This document shows, one piece after another, positions 1-5,778 of a stretch of 8,584 nt of DNA (within the stretch, counting starts at the first letter, position 1; every line of letters begins with the position of its first letter). Source of the DNA: an uncultured Ruminococcus sp. GTDB lineage: Bacteria > Bacillota > Clostridia > Oscillospirales > CAG-272. The DNA lies in contig CADBRS010000021.1 of the NCBI GenBank assembly GCA_902797125.1, positions 1 through 8,584 of the forward strand, given 5' to 3'. The notes beneath the pieces are model-generated. The model was not told where the DNA came from and searched no databases. It saw only the letters and a list, made by a program, of their open reading frames with translations. The translations under genes were made by a program, and so were the position numbers.

Positions 1-31
1 AACAGTTTGTGTAACTCGATACCGTCATGCA

Positions 32-64
32 GTCGCTCCCCGCACGGGGAGCGAGGATTGAAAT
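32..64 (+). repeat. CRISPR direct repeat, intact copy 1
   Basis: The 33-base repeat contains the palindrome CGCTCCCCG/CGGGGAGCG (34-42 and 45-53). In the crRNA precursor it would fold into the hairpin that Cas5 of type I-C systems recognises and cuts at its 3' base. The final T may be counted as repeat or spacer, giving a 32- or 33-base unit. Confidence 0.93.
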
Positions 65-98
65 AGAAGAAGAGCAGACCGAGATCGAAACGGCTGCC

Positions 99-131
99 GT
101 CGCTCCCCGCACGGGGAGCGAGGATTGAAAT
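99..131 (+). repeat. CRISPR direct repeat, intact copy 2
   Basis: This copy is identical over 33 bases to the one at 32-64. It bounds the 34-base spacer at 65-98, whose sequence I do not recognise and which has no long match elsewhere in the window. Confidence 0.93.
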
Positions 132-162
132 CATTTTTGTTATTCCTTGTGTGTTGCCACAA

Positions 163-194
163 GTCACTCCCGCGGGGTTTCATGGAATCTAAAT
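163..194 (+). repeat. Degenerate terminal CRISPR repeat
   Basis: The first nine bases (GTCACTCCC) match the intact repeat at eight positions, and the last ten (GAATCTAAAT) match GGATTGAAAT at seven. The middle has lost the palindrome. Its length (32) and the 31-base gap before it fit array spacing. Decay here marks the trailer end. The alternative is that the array stops at 131 and this similarity is accidental. Confidence 0.6.
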
Positions 195-211
195 TTGAAT
201 CGAGGTTCTCC

Positions 212-250
212 AAAATGAATTAGAGACGAATTCTAACCGTAATTCATTTT
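212..250. repeat. Perfect 11-bp inverted repeat downstream of the CRISPR array
   Basis: AAAATGAATTA (212-222) pairs exactly with TAATTCATTTT (240-250) across a 17-base loop. The right arm ends in four T on +, so a transcript leaving the array could fold here. The stem is AT-rich and would be weak as an intrinsic terminator. It could instead be a protein-binding dyad or the remnant of a small element. The rest of 195-353 holds nothing I recognise beyond a direct repeat AGTGACA at 260-266 and 277-283. Confidence 0.5.
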
Positions 251-353
251 ACTACCAACAGTGACAGGAGACTGCTAGTGACATTATTCATAAAAAGCCG
301 ATGCAGATGGTTACAGATCTTCAGATTTGGAATCGTCAGACAACTGTTTATCT

Positions 354-399
354 ACTCGATGCAATTTTATCGTTTAACTCGATATTTTTTTATCGAGTT
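354..399. promoter_or_regulatory. Tandem operator-like dyads upstream of the AlbA_2 gene
   Basis: Two copies of ACTCGAT-N8-ATCGnnT start 23 bases apart. The second (377-398) is perfect, ACTCGAT-N8-ATCGAGT, and extends to a 9-bp dyad AACTCGATA/TATCGAGTT (376-384 and 391-399) around six T. The first (354-375) matches five of seven bases in its right arm. Equal internal spacing and a period of about two helical turns are what a dimeric repressor binding cooperatively would need. The site ends 63 bases before the start codon. The regulator is unknown; the downstream protein, which has a predicted DNA-binding domain, is a candidate for self-regulation. I see no convincing promoter hexamers here. 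Confidence 0.5.
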
Positions 400-447
400 G
401 CTTGGCAAAATGATGTAAAAGTGGAAAAATCACGTGCCAAAAAGTCG

Positions 448-453
448 AGGAGG
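448..453 (+). promoter_or_regulatory. Ribosome binding site fixing the AlbA_2 start
   Basis: AGGAGG lies nine bases before the ATG at 463. The reading frame stays open back to an ATG at 301, but that codon lacks a comparable site and would translate the operator-like repeats. Translation therefore most likely starts at 463. Confidence 0.88.
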
Positions 454-462
454 ACAATCACA

Positions 463-1920
463 ATGGCGATCCTGGTGAATATCCATGATTTATTAAACAG
501 GTCCGTTGTTGAATCGACTAGGGTTGAATTTAAGGCGGACTGGAATCCTGAACCGATCCTTCACACGATCTGTGCATTTGCTAACGACATAGACAATATG
601 GGTGGCGGCTATATCGTGATCGGGGTGGAGGAAGAGAACGGGATGCCTGTTTATCCCATTAAAGGCATCGCGCAAGGCCGAATTGACGGGATCGAAAAAA
701 AGCTGCGCGAATTATGCCATCATTTGGAACCGTTCTACCAGCCTGTTGTTGAGCCGTTTCTTTTCGAGGGTAAATATGTGCTTGTGATTTGGGTGTCTGG
801 CGGTTTTGCAAGGCCTTACCAGGCGTCTGTATCTCTTTCGGAAAAGCGATCTGAAAAGAAATATTACATCCGGAAAGGAAGCAATACAGTTGTTGCAACA
901 CCGGAAGAGTTGAAGGAACTCTACTACGTTTCCTCGAATATCCCCTTTGATGACAGGCCCAATTTGGCAGCAGAAATCGAAGATCTTGATCTGGGACTGA
1001 TTCGCGAGCATTTGAAAAAAATCGGAAGTGATCTGTATCAATATTCACTCAAGCAGGATCTGAACCGTCTGGCAGAAGATTTGCAGTTGGTCTCAGGACC
1101 CGCAGAATATCGCAAGCCCAAAAACGTCGGGCTTCTCATGTTTTCAGAGCACCCGGAAAAGTATTTCAAATATGCGAGAATAGAGGTTGTTGATATTCCG
1201 GATCCGACCGGTACCAATATGACCGAGAAAACATTTACGGGACCGATTCAGCGTCAGCTTTCCGAAGCACTGCAATATATCAAAAACTATATACTGCAAG
1301 AGGCGGTCATCAAGAGCAAAAACAGGGCAGAAGCAGACAGGATCATGAATTATCCTTATGCAGCAGTTGAAGAAATTCTTTCCAACGCAGTATACCATCG
1401 TTCATATCAGATCAACGAGCCGATCACCGTGCGGATCACGCATTCGTTCATGGAGATCACGAGTTTTCCGGGATTCGACCGGAGCATCACGGACGAACAA
1501 ATCGAGAAGCTGGATATTCGCGCCCGTGCCTACCGCAACCGGAGAATCGGAGATTTTCTGAAAGAACTGAAACTAACTGAAGGACGGAACACAGGTTTTC
1601 CCACTGTCTTTGCTTCACTGCGGGAGAACGGTTCCGGTATGCCCACATTCGAAATGGACGAAAACCGGGGATACCTTTCTGTGAAAATTCCGGTTCATCC
1701 GTATTTTATCCCGAAAGGTGTCGAGAAAATGACGGAGTATCAGGAAAAGATCCTGTCGGTCCTGGATCCGAAAGCGCTGAATCTGACAGATCTATCAAAA
1801 GCTATGGGCTATAAAGGGATCACGCAGAAACTGAAAGCAAATGTCGAAGCCCTATGGAAGAGTGGGCGCATAGAAAAAATACCATCCGAGGAATTCGGAG
1901 TGGTATTTTCCAAAAATTGA
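463..1920 (+). CDS. AlbA_2 (Schlafen-type) domain / HATPase_c_4 protein
   Basis: This is a 485-residue protein of the family often annotated as ATP-binding protein, RecG-related helicase or putative transcriptional regulator; it has no helicase motifs. Residues about 13-145 form the AlbA_2/SLFN-type domain: E17-x4-E22-F-K24, AFAN (38-41), GGG (47-49) followed by IVIGVEE, and YYIRKGSNT (134-142). Residues about 295-410 resemble a GHKL ATPase (HATPase_c_4), with EEILSNAVYHRSY (303-315) as the N-box and FPGF (335-338). Residues about 424-485 look like a winged helix. No signal peptide or membrane segment is visible, so it should be cytoplasmic. AlbA_2 domains bind nucleic acid and Schlafen relatives can be RNases; which applies here is unknown. 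It stands alone between the CRISPR trailer and convergent uvrB. Parts are AT-richer than the genes to the right (22 of 60 G/C at 841-900 against 35 of 60 at 6001-6060), but 1501-1560 is not (33 of 60). Family confident, function open. Confidence 0.88.
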   Translation: MAILVNIHDLLNRSVVESTRVEFKADWNPEPILHTICAFANDIDNMGGGYIVIGVEEENGMPVYPIKGIAQGRIDGIEKKLRELCHHLEPFYQPVVEPFLFEGKYVLVIWVSGGFARPYQASVSLSEKRSEKKYYIRKGSNTVVATPEELKELYYVSSNIPFDDRPNLAAEIEDLDLGLIREHLKKIGSDLYQYSLKQDLNRLAEDLQLVSGPAEYRKPKNVGLLMFSEHPEKYFKYARIEVVDIPDPTGTNMTEKTFTGPIQRQLSEALQYIKNYILQEAVIKSKNRAEADRIMNYPYAAVEEILSNAVYHRSYQINEPITVRITHSFMEITSFPGFDRSITDEQIEKLDIRARAYRNRRIGDFLKELKLTEGRNTGFPTVFASLRENGSGMPTFEMDENRGYLSVKIPVHPYFIPKGVEKMTEYQEKILSVLDPKALNLTDLSKAMGYKGITQKLKANVEALWKSGRIEKIPSEEFGVVFSKN

Positions 1921-1978
1921 TAAGGCCGAATGATTAACAGCAGACAGGGCAGTTTGCCATCCGTTTTTGGACACGGAA
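1921..1978. other. Convergent intergenic gap without a clear terminator
   Basis: The 58 bases between the AlbA_2 gene and uvrB, which run towards each other, hold only weak structures. A 4-bp stem GGCA/TGCC (1948-1958) is followed five bases later by five T on +, and a 5-bp dyad TCCGT/ACGGA spans 1960-1977. Neither is a strong intrinsic terminator, so transcripts from both sides may overlap. Confidence 0.4.
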
Positions 1979-3964
1979 CTACTTGTTCCAGCCCTCCCGG
2001 GTGATTTTTTGAATTTCATCTCTCAAAGACGCCGCGACCTCGAATTCCAGTTTCGAAGCGGCGTCTTTCATTTGTGCTGTCAGCTTGGCGATCAGTTTTT
2101 CACGCTGTTCTTTTGTAAGTTTTTGTCTCTTTTGAGACATATTCTTTGAATTATCGTCTTTTGCAGCAATCTGGATCACATCTTGAATGTCTTTGCGGAT
2201 CGTTTGCGGAACGATGTGATGTTCCTCGTTGTAGCGGCTCTGGATGGTCCTTCTGCGGTTCGTTTCGTCGATCGCTTTCTGCATGGAACGGGTGATTGTA
2301 TCCGCGTACATGATCACCTGACCGTCCGCGTTCCGGGCGGCCCGTCCTATGGTCTGGATGAGCGACCGGGTATTGCGGAGGAAACCTTCTTTGTCCGCAT
2401 CCAGGATCGCCACCAGGGAAACTTCCGGGATATCCAGACCTTCTCTGAGCAGATTGATGCCGACCAGCGCGTCGAAGACGCCCATGCGGAGATCCCGGAT
2501 GATCTCCATCCGCTCCATCGTGTCGACTTCGTGGTGGATATATCTGGCCTTGATGTTGTTTTTCGTCAGATATTCGGTCAGATCTTCTGCCATTCTCGTG
2601 GTCAGGGTGGTGACCAGGACCCGTTCGTTCTTTTCGGCCCGGACCCGGATCTCGCCCAGGAGATCGTCAACCTGTCCTTCGATCGGTCTGACGCTGACCT
2701 GAGGATCCAGGAGTCCTGTCGGACGGATGAGCTGCTCGACGGTCGCTTCGCTGTGGGCTTCCTCGTAGTCTCCGGGAGTTGCCGAGACGAAGATGACCTG
2801 ATTGATGTGGTCCTCGAATTCCTTGAAGGAAAGGGGCCGGTTGTCATAGGCTGAGGGGAGACGGAATCCGTAATCGACCAGATTGGCTTTTCTGGACCGG
2901 TCGCCGGCCCCCATGCCTCCGACTTGCGGAACCGCTACGTGGCTTTCGTCGACGAACATCAGAAAATCGTCCGGGAAGAAATCGAGAAGGGTGGACGGGG
3001 TCGAACCGGGAGCGCGTCCGGCCAGGACGCGGCTGTAGTTTTCCACGCCCGAGCAATAGCCGATCTCCCGGAGCATCTCGATGTCGTATTTGACTCTTTC
3101 TTCGATCCTCTGCGCCTCGAGCAGTTTGCCCTCGGATTTGAAAAACTCGATCCGTTCTTTCAGTTCCTGCTCGATCTCGCGGATCGCGTTTTCGCGTTTT
3201 TCATCTGAAACGGTATAATGGGAGGCAGGGTAGACGGCCGCATAGCTGAGCGTCCGGATGACGTCCCCCGTCAATAGATTGATCTCGCGGATGCGGTCGA
3301 TCTCATCGCCGAAAAATTCGACGCGGATGGCGCTGTCCCGCATGTTTGCCGGGACCAGTTCCACCACGTCTCCGCGGACCCGGAATTTATCTCTTTCCAG
3401 GCTCAGATCGTTCCGGTTGTAGTTGATCGAAATGAGATGGCGCACGAAACGGTCCCGGGACATTTCCATACCGGGACGGACGGCCAAAACCAGATTCTTG
3501 TATTCGGACGGATCGCCCAGGGAATAGATGCAGCTGACCGACGCGACGATGATGACGTCCCGTCTTTCGAAAAGAGAGGACGTAGCGCTGTGGCGGAGCC
3601 TATCGATTTCGTCGTTGACGAGCGCGTCTTTTTCAATGTACATGTCCTTGCCCGGAACGTAGGCTTCGGGCTGATAGTAGTCGTAATAGGAGACGAAGAA
3701 TTCGACCGCGTTGTCAGGGAAGAACGTGCGCAGCTCGGTGCAGATCTGAGCGGCCAGCGTTTTGTTCGGTTCAAGGATCAAAGTCGGCCGGTTGCACTGT
3801 GCGATCACGTTGGCCATCGTGAACGTTTTTCCGGATCCTGTCACGCCCAGAAGCGTCTGCATCTTCAAACCGTCCCGGACGCCCCGGACCAGGTCACGGA
3901 TCGCCTCGGGCTGGTCTCCGGTGGGACGGAAATCACTTTTCAAAACAAAAGAGGACTGTGTCAT
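1979..3964 (-). CDS. uvrB: Excinuclease ABC subunit B, UvrB
   Basis: UvrB is the damage-verifying ATPase of nucleotide excision repair: UvrA loads it on DNA and UvrC cuts beside it. The 661-residue product is full length for the family. It shows Walker A GVTGSGKT (40-47), the beta-hairpin start YYDYYQPEAYVP (93-104), the DEAD-type box DESH (339-342), helicase motif VI QTIGRAARN (537-545) and a C-terminal UVR motif (about 622-655) that contacts UvrC. The start at 3964 is preferred over an in-frame ATG at 3979. AAGGA (3971-3975) sits six bases upstream of 3964, the protein then opens like known UvrBs (FVLKSDFRPTGDQPEAI), and 3979 would be only about 8 bases from the predicted transcript start. 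uvrA and uvrC are not in the window. I found no clear Gram-positive LexA (DinR) box of the CGAAC-N4-GTTCG type in the promoter region. Confidence 0.98.
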   Translation of the reverse strand: MTQSSFVLKSDFRPTGDQPEAIRDLVRGVRDGLKMQTLLGVTGSGKTFTMANVIAQCNRPTLILEPNKTLAAQICTELRTFFPDNAVEFFVSYYDYYQPEAYVPGKDMYIEKDALVNDEIDRLRHSATSSLFERRDVIIVASVSCIYSLGDPSEYKNLVLAVRPGMEMSRDRFVRHLISINYNRNDLSLERDKFRVRGDVVELVPANMRDSAIRVEFFGDEIDRIREINLLTGDVIRTLSYAAVYPASHYTVSDEKRENAIREIEQELKERIEFFKSEGKLLEAQRIEERVKYDIEMLREIGYCSGVENYSRVLAGRAPGSTPSTLLDFFPDDFLMFVDESHVAVPQVGGMGAGDRSRKANLVDYGFRLPSAYDNRPLSFKEFEDHINQVIFVSATPGDYEEAHSEATVEQLIRPTGLLDPQVSVRPIEGQVDDLLGEIRVRAEKNERVLVTTLTTRMAEDLTEYLTKNNIKARYIHHEVDTMERMEIIRDLRMGVFDALVGINLLREGLDIPEVSLVAILDADKEGFLRNTRSLIQTIGRAARNADGQVIMYADTITRSMQKAIDETNRRRTIQSRYNEEHHIVPQTIRKDIQDVIQIAAKDDNSKNMSQKRQKLTKEQREKLIAKLTAQMKDAASKLEFEVAASLRDEIQKITREGWNK

Positions 3965-3970
3965 ATTCGT

Positions 3971-3975
3971 TCCTT
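3971..3975 (-). promoter_or_regulatory. Ribosome binding site fixing the uvrB start
   Basis: Read on -, AAGGA lies six bases before the ATG at 3964 and downstream of the alternative ATG at 3979. It supports the shorter, 661-residue protein. Confidence 0.8.
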
Positions 3976-3993
3976 GCATTGTGTACTGTTCTT

Positions 3994-4022
3994 ATTATAC
4001 ACCGCATTCTGAAACTTGACAA
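3994..4022 (-). promoter_or_regulatory. uvrB promoter
   Basis: Read on -, TTGTCA (4022-4017), a 17-base spacer and TATAAT (3999-3994) form a sigma-A-type promoter that matches 11 of 12 consensus positions. Transcription would begin near 3987, giving a leader of about 23 bases before the ATG at 3964. Confidence 0.85.
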
Positions 4023-4030
4023 TAAGGGCA

Positions 4031-4063
4031 TGCTTTTGCACGGAAAAAGCATTGCTTTTTTTT
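4031..4063 (+). other. AT-rich alternative stem-loops between uvrB and gltX promoters
   Basis: Three segments can pair in two exclusive ways. TGCTTTT (4031-4037) pairs with AAAAGCA (4045-4051). Alternatively AAAAAGC (4044-4050) pairs with GCTTTTT (4054-4060), which runs into eight T (4056-4063) and resembles an intrinsic terminator on +. It lies upstream of the likely gltX start of transcription, so it may insulate gltX from + strand transcription arriving across uvrB. A switch would require a promoter further left, which I do not see. Confidence 0.4.
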
Positions 4064-4080
4064 CGCATCCATTGTAAAAT
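4052..4080 (+). promoter_or_regulatory. Candidate gltX promoter
   Basis: TTGCTT (4052-4057), a 17-base spacer and TAAAAT (4075-4080) would start transcription near 4087, about 31 bases before the gltX ATG. The -35 is a poor match (TTG only) and the -10 is good. A perfect TTGACA at 4016-4021 on + has no usable -10 at 16-18 bases and mainly reflects overlap with the uvrB -35. Confidence 0.4.
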
Positions 4081-4117
4081 ATCACTATCAATTTTAGTAC
4101 AACGTAGGAGCTGAAAT

Positions 4118-5767
4118 ATGGATTTTGAAAAACTGGCTCAGTGGCTGTTTCCGGACGTGACCCTGACTCCGGAAGATATGGAAAAACGTTATCCTGAAAG
4201 GCAGTTGCCCCAGGGGGCAATCGTTTCCCGAATGGCACCCAGTCCCACAGGCTTCGTTCATCTCGGCAATCTCGTACAGGGACTGACGTCCGAGAGACTC
4301 TGTCACCAATCCGGAGGCGTTCTTTTCCTGCGCATCGAGGATACGGACAGCAAGAGGGAGATCCCGGGTGCCGTCAAGATCCTGATCGAGGCCCTGGATC
4401 ATTACGGGATCCGTTTTGACGAAGGCGCCGGGATCGAAGGAGATATCGGGGATTACGGTCCTTACACGCAGAGCCTGCGCAAGGACATCTATCACGTCTA
4501 TGCCAAATACTTGACTCAAAAGGGTATGGCCTACCCCTGTTTCTGCACGGAAGAGGATCTCGAAAACATGCGGAAAGAGCAGGAAGCCGCTCATGAAAAT
4601 TTCGGCTACTACGGGAAATATGCCGTCTGGCGCGACAGATCCCTCGAGGACATCCGGCGCGAACTGGACGCGGGACACCCGTTCGTTTTGAGATTCCGCT
4701 CGACCGGAAATCCCGAGAACAAGCATAAGTTCACGGATCTCGTCAAAGGCGAGATCGTGCTGACCGAAAACGAGATGGATCAGGTCCTTTTGAAATCGGA
4801 CGGCATCCCCACGTACCATTTTGCCCATGCAGTCGACGATCATCTGATGAGAACGACGCTGGTCGTCCGCGGGGACGAATGGCTTCCGTCTCTGCCGTTC
4901 CACGTTCAGCTGTTCCAGTCTCTCGGCTTCAAGCTTCCGAAGTATGCTCACATCGGACCGCTGATGAAGATGGACGGGGAATCCAAGCGCAAACTCTCCA
5001 AGAGAAAAGACCCGGAACTCGCTCTGACCTTTTACGAGAGCGAAGGTTTCCCGGTCTCTGCCGTTTACGAATACATCCTCGGTATCCTGAATTCCAACTA
5101 CGAAGACTGGCGCAGAGCCAATCCCGACGCAGATCCTTCCGGTTTCGCTTTCTCCTACAAGAAGCTCAATCCCGCAGGTTCGCTGTTTGACTACGACAAA
5201 CTGCTCAACGTTTCCAAGAACGTGATCTCCCGGATGACGGCGGATCAGGTTTTCGACGAACTTTTGGACTACACGAAAGCCTACGATCCGGATCTGTTCG
5301 CCAGTCTGACGGCCGATCCCGATTACGCCAAAGCCATTTTGTCCATCGGACGGGGCGGCAAGAAACCGCGTAAGGATCTGGCCACCTGGAAAGAGGCAAA
5401 GCCCTATATGAGCTTTTTCTACGACGCCATGTTCGAGCGGTCCGATCCCTATCCCGAAACGATCTCTCAGGAGACCGTGAAAAAGGTCCTCACGGCCTAT
5501 CTTACTATGTATCAGGCATCGGACGACCAGACGGTCTGGTTCGATAAGATCAAGGCACTCTCCGAATCGTTCGGCTTTGCCACGGATATGAAGGCATACA
5601 AAGAGAACCCGCAGGATTATCCGGGTTCCGTCGCGGATATTTCGGGCCTGATCCGGGTCGCCCTGACGGGCCGCCAGAGTTCGCCCGACATGTATGCGGT
5701 CATGCAGATCCTGGGACAGGACAGAGTCCGCGCAAGACTTCAGAACGCCGTTGACGCGCTCGGTTGA
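4118..5767 (+). CDS. gltX: Glutamate--tRNA ligase, long divergent form
   Basis: This class I aminoacyl-tRNA synthetase of the GluRS family charges tRNA with glutamate using ATP in the cytoplasm. The 549-residue product carries the HIGH-type signature as APSPTGFVHLGN (40-51), LRIEDTD (71-77), YHFAHAVDDHLM (233-244), LVVRGDEWLPS (248-258) and the KMSKS-type loop KLSKRKDPE (292-300). Bacterial GluRS usually has about 470-490 residues with the HIGH motif near residue 10-20. Here roughly 30 extra residues precede it and the C-terminal anticodon-binding part is long. CFC (141-143) resembles the first half of the zinc site of E. coli GluRS, but the expected second Cys/His pair is absent (GKYAVWRD, 166-173). 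The start has GGAG seven bases upstream. The stop is 11 bp before pepT, suggesting co-transcription. GlnRS is less likely, given the overall match to GluRS-type motifs. Confidence 0.93.
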   Translation: MDFEKLAQWLFPDVTLTPEDMEKRYPERQLPQGAIVSRMAPSPTGFVHLGNLVQGLTSERLCHQSGGVLFLRIEDTDSKREIPGAVKILIEALDHYGIRFDEGAGIEGDIGDYGPYTQSLRKDIYHVYAKYLTQKGMAYPCFCTEEDLENMRKEQEAAHENFGYYGKYAVWRDRSLEDIRRELDAGHPFVLRFRSTGNPENKHKFTDLVKGEIVLTENEMDQVLLKSDGIPTYHFAHAVDDHLMRTTLVVRGDEWLPSLPFHVQLFQSLGFKLPKYAHIGPLMKMDGESKRKLSKRKDPELALTFYESEGFPVSAVYEYILGILNSNYEDWRRANPDADPSGFAFSYKKLNPAGSLFDYDKLLNVSKNVISRMTADQVFDELLDYTKAYDPDLFASLTADPDYAKAILSIGRGGKKPRKDLATWKEAKPYMSFFYDAMFERSDPYPETISQETVKKVLTAYLTMYQASDDQTVWFDKIKALSESFGFATDMKAYKENPQDYPGSVADISGLIRVALTGRQSSPDMYAVMQILGQDRVRARLQNAVDALG

Positions 5768-5778
5768 AAGGAAATATC

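Larger units (their letters stand above)
1..194 (+). CRISPR. Leader-distal end of a type I-C-like CRISPR array
   Basis: Two identical 33-base repeats (32-64 and 99-131) are 67 bases apart and separate a 34-base spacer (65-98). Bases 1-31 are the right part of another spacer cut by the window edge, and 132-162 is a 31-base last spacer before a decayed repeat. The repeat starts GTCGCTCCCCGC, has a GC-rich palindrome and ends GGATTGAAAT, which is the known type I-C pattern. In that family the crRNA 5' tag comes from the repeat's 3' end, so the array should be transcribed on + from a leader outside the left edge. The decayed repeat at the right agrees, because leader-distal repeats usually degenerate. 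No cas genes are in the window, so the subtype rests on the repeat alone. Confidence 0.93.

Noticed and set aside
25..213. Open frame of 62 codons on - across the CRISPR repeats
   Set aside because: It is a translation of repeat and spacer DNA; the repeat structure explains the region.
301..462. In-frame N-terminal extension of 54 residues on the AlbA_2 protein from the ATG at 301
   Set aside because: The ATG at 463 has AGGAGG at nine bases and the recognised domain starts there. The extension would translate the operator-like dyads and resembles no protein I know.
2183..2854. Open frame of 223 codons on + inside uvrB (also 3437-4012, 191 codons)
   Set aside because: Both lie antisense to well-conserved uvrB sequence, have low-complexity content rich in D, R, V and F, and carry no recognisable domain.
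4016..4021. Perfect TTGACA on + as the gltX -35
   Set aside because: No -10-like hexamer lies 16-18 bases downstream; the motif overlaps the uvrB -35 on the other strand.
3965..4022. SOS (LexA/DinR) box in the uvrB promoter
   Set aside because: GAAC occurs twice on - but neither has a GTTC partner at the right distance, so no Gram-positive DinR-type site can be supported.
4081..4117. T-box riboswitch in front of gltX
   Set aside because: The leader from the likely start is only about 31 bases, and no T-box sequence or specifier stem is visible.
4094..4951. Open frame of 285 codons on - over gltX, and a similar one at 5740-6468 over pepT
   Set aside because: They are antisense shadows of strongly conserved genes with no family match that I can see.
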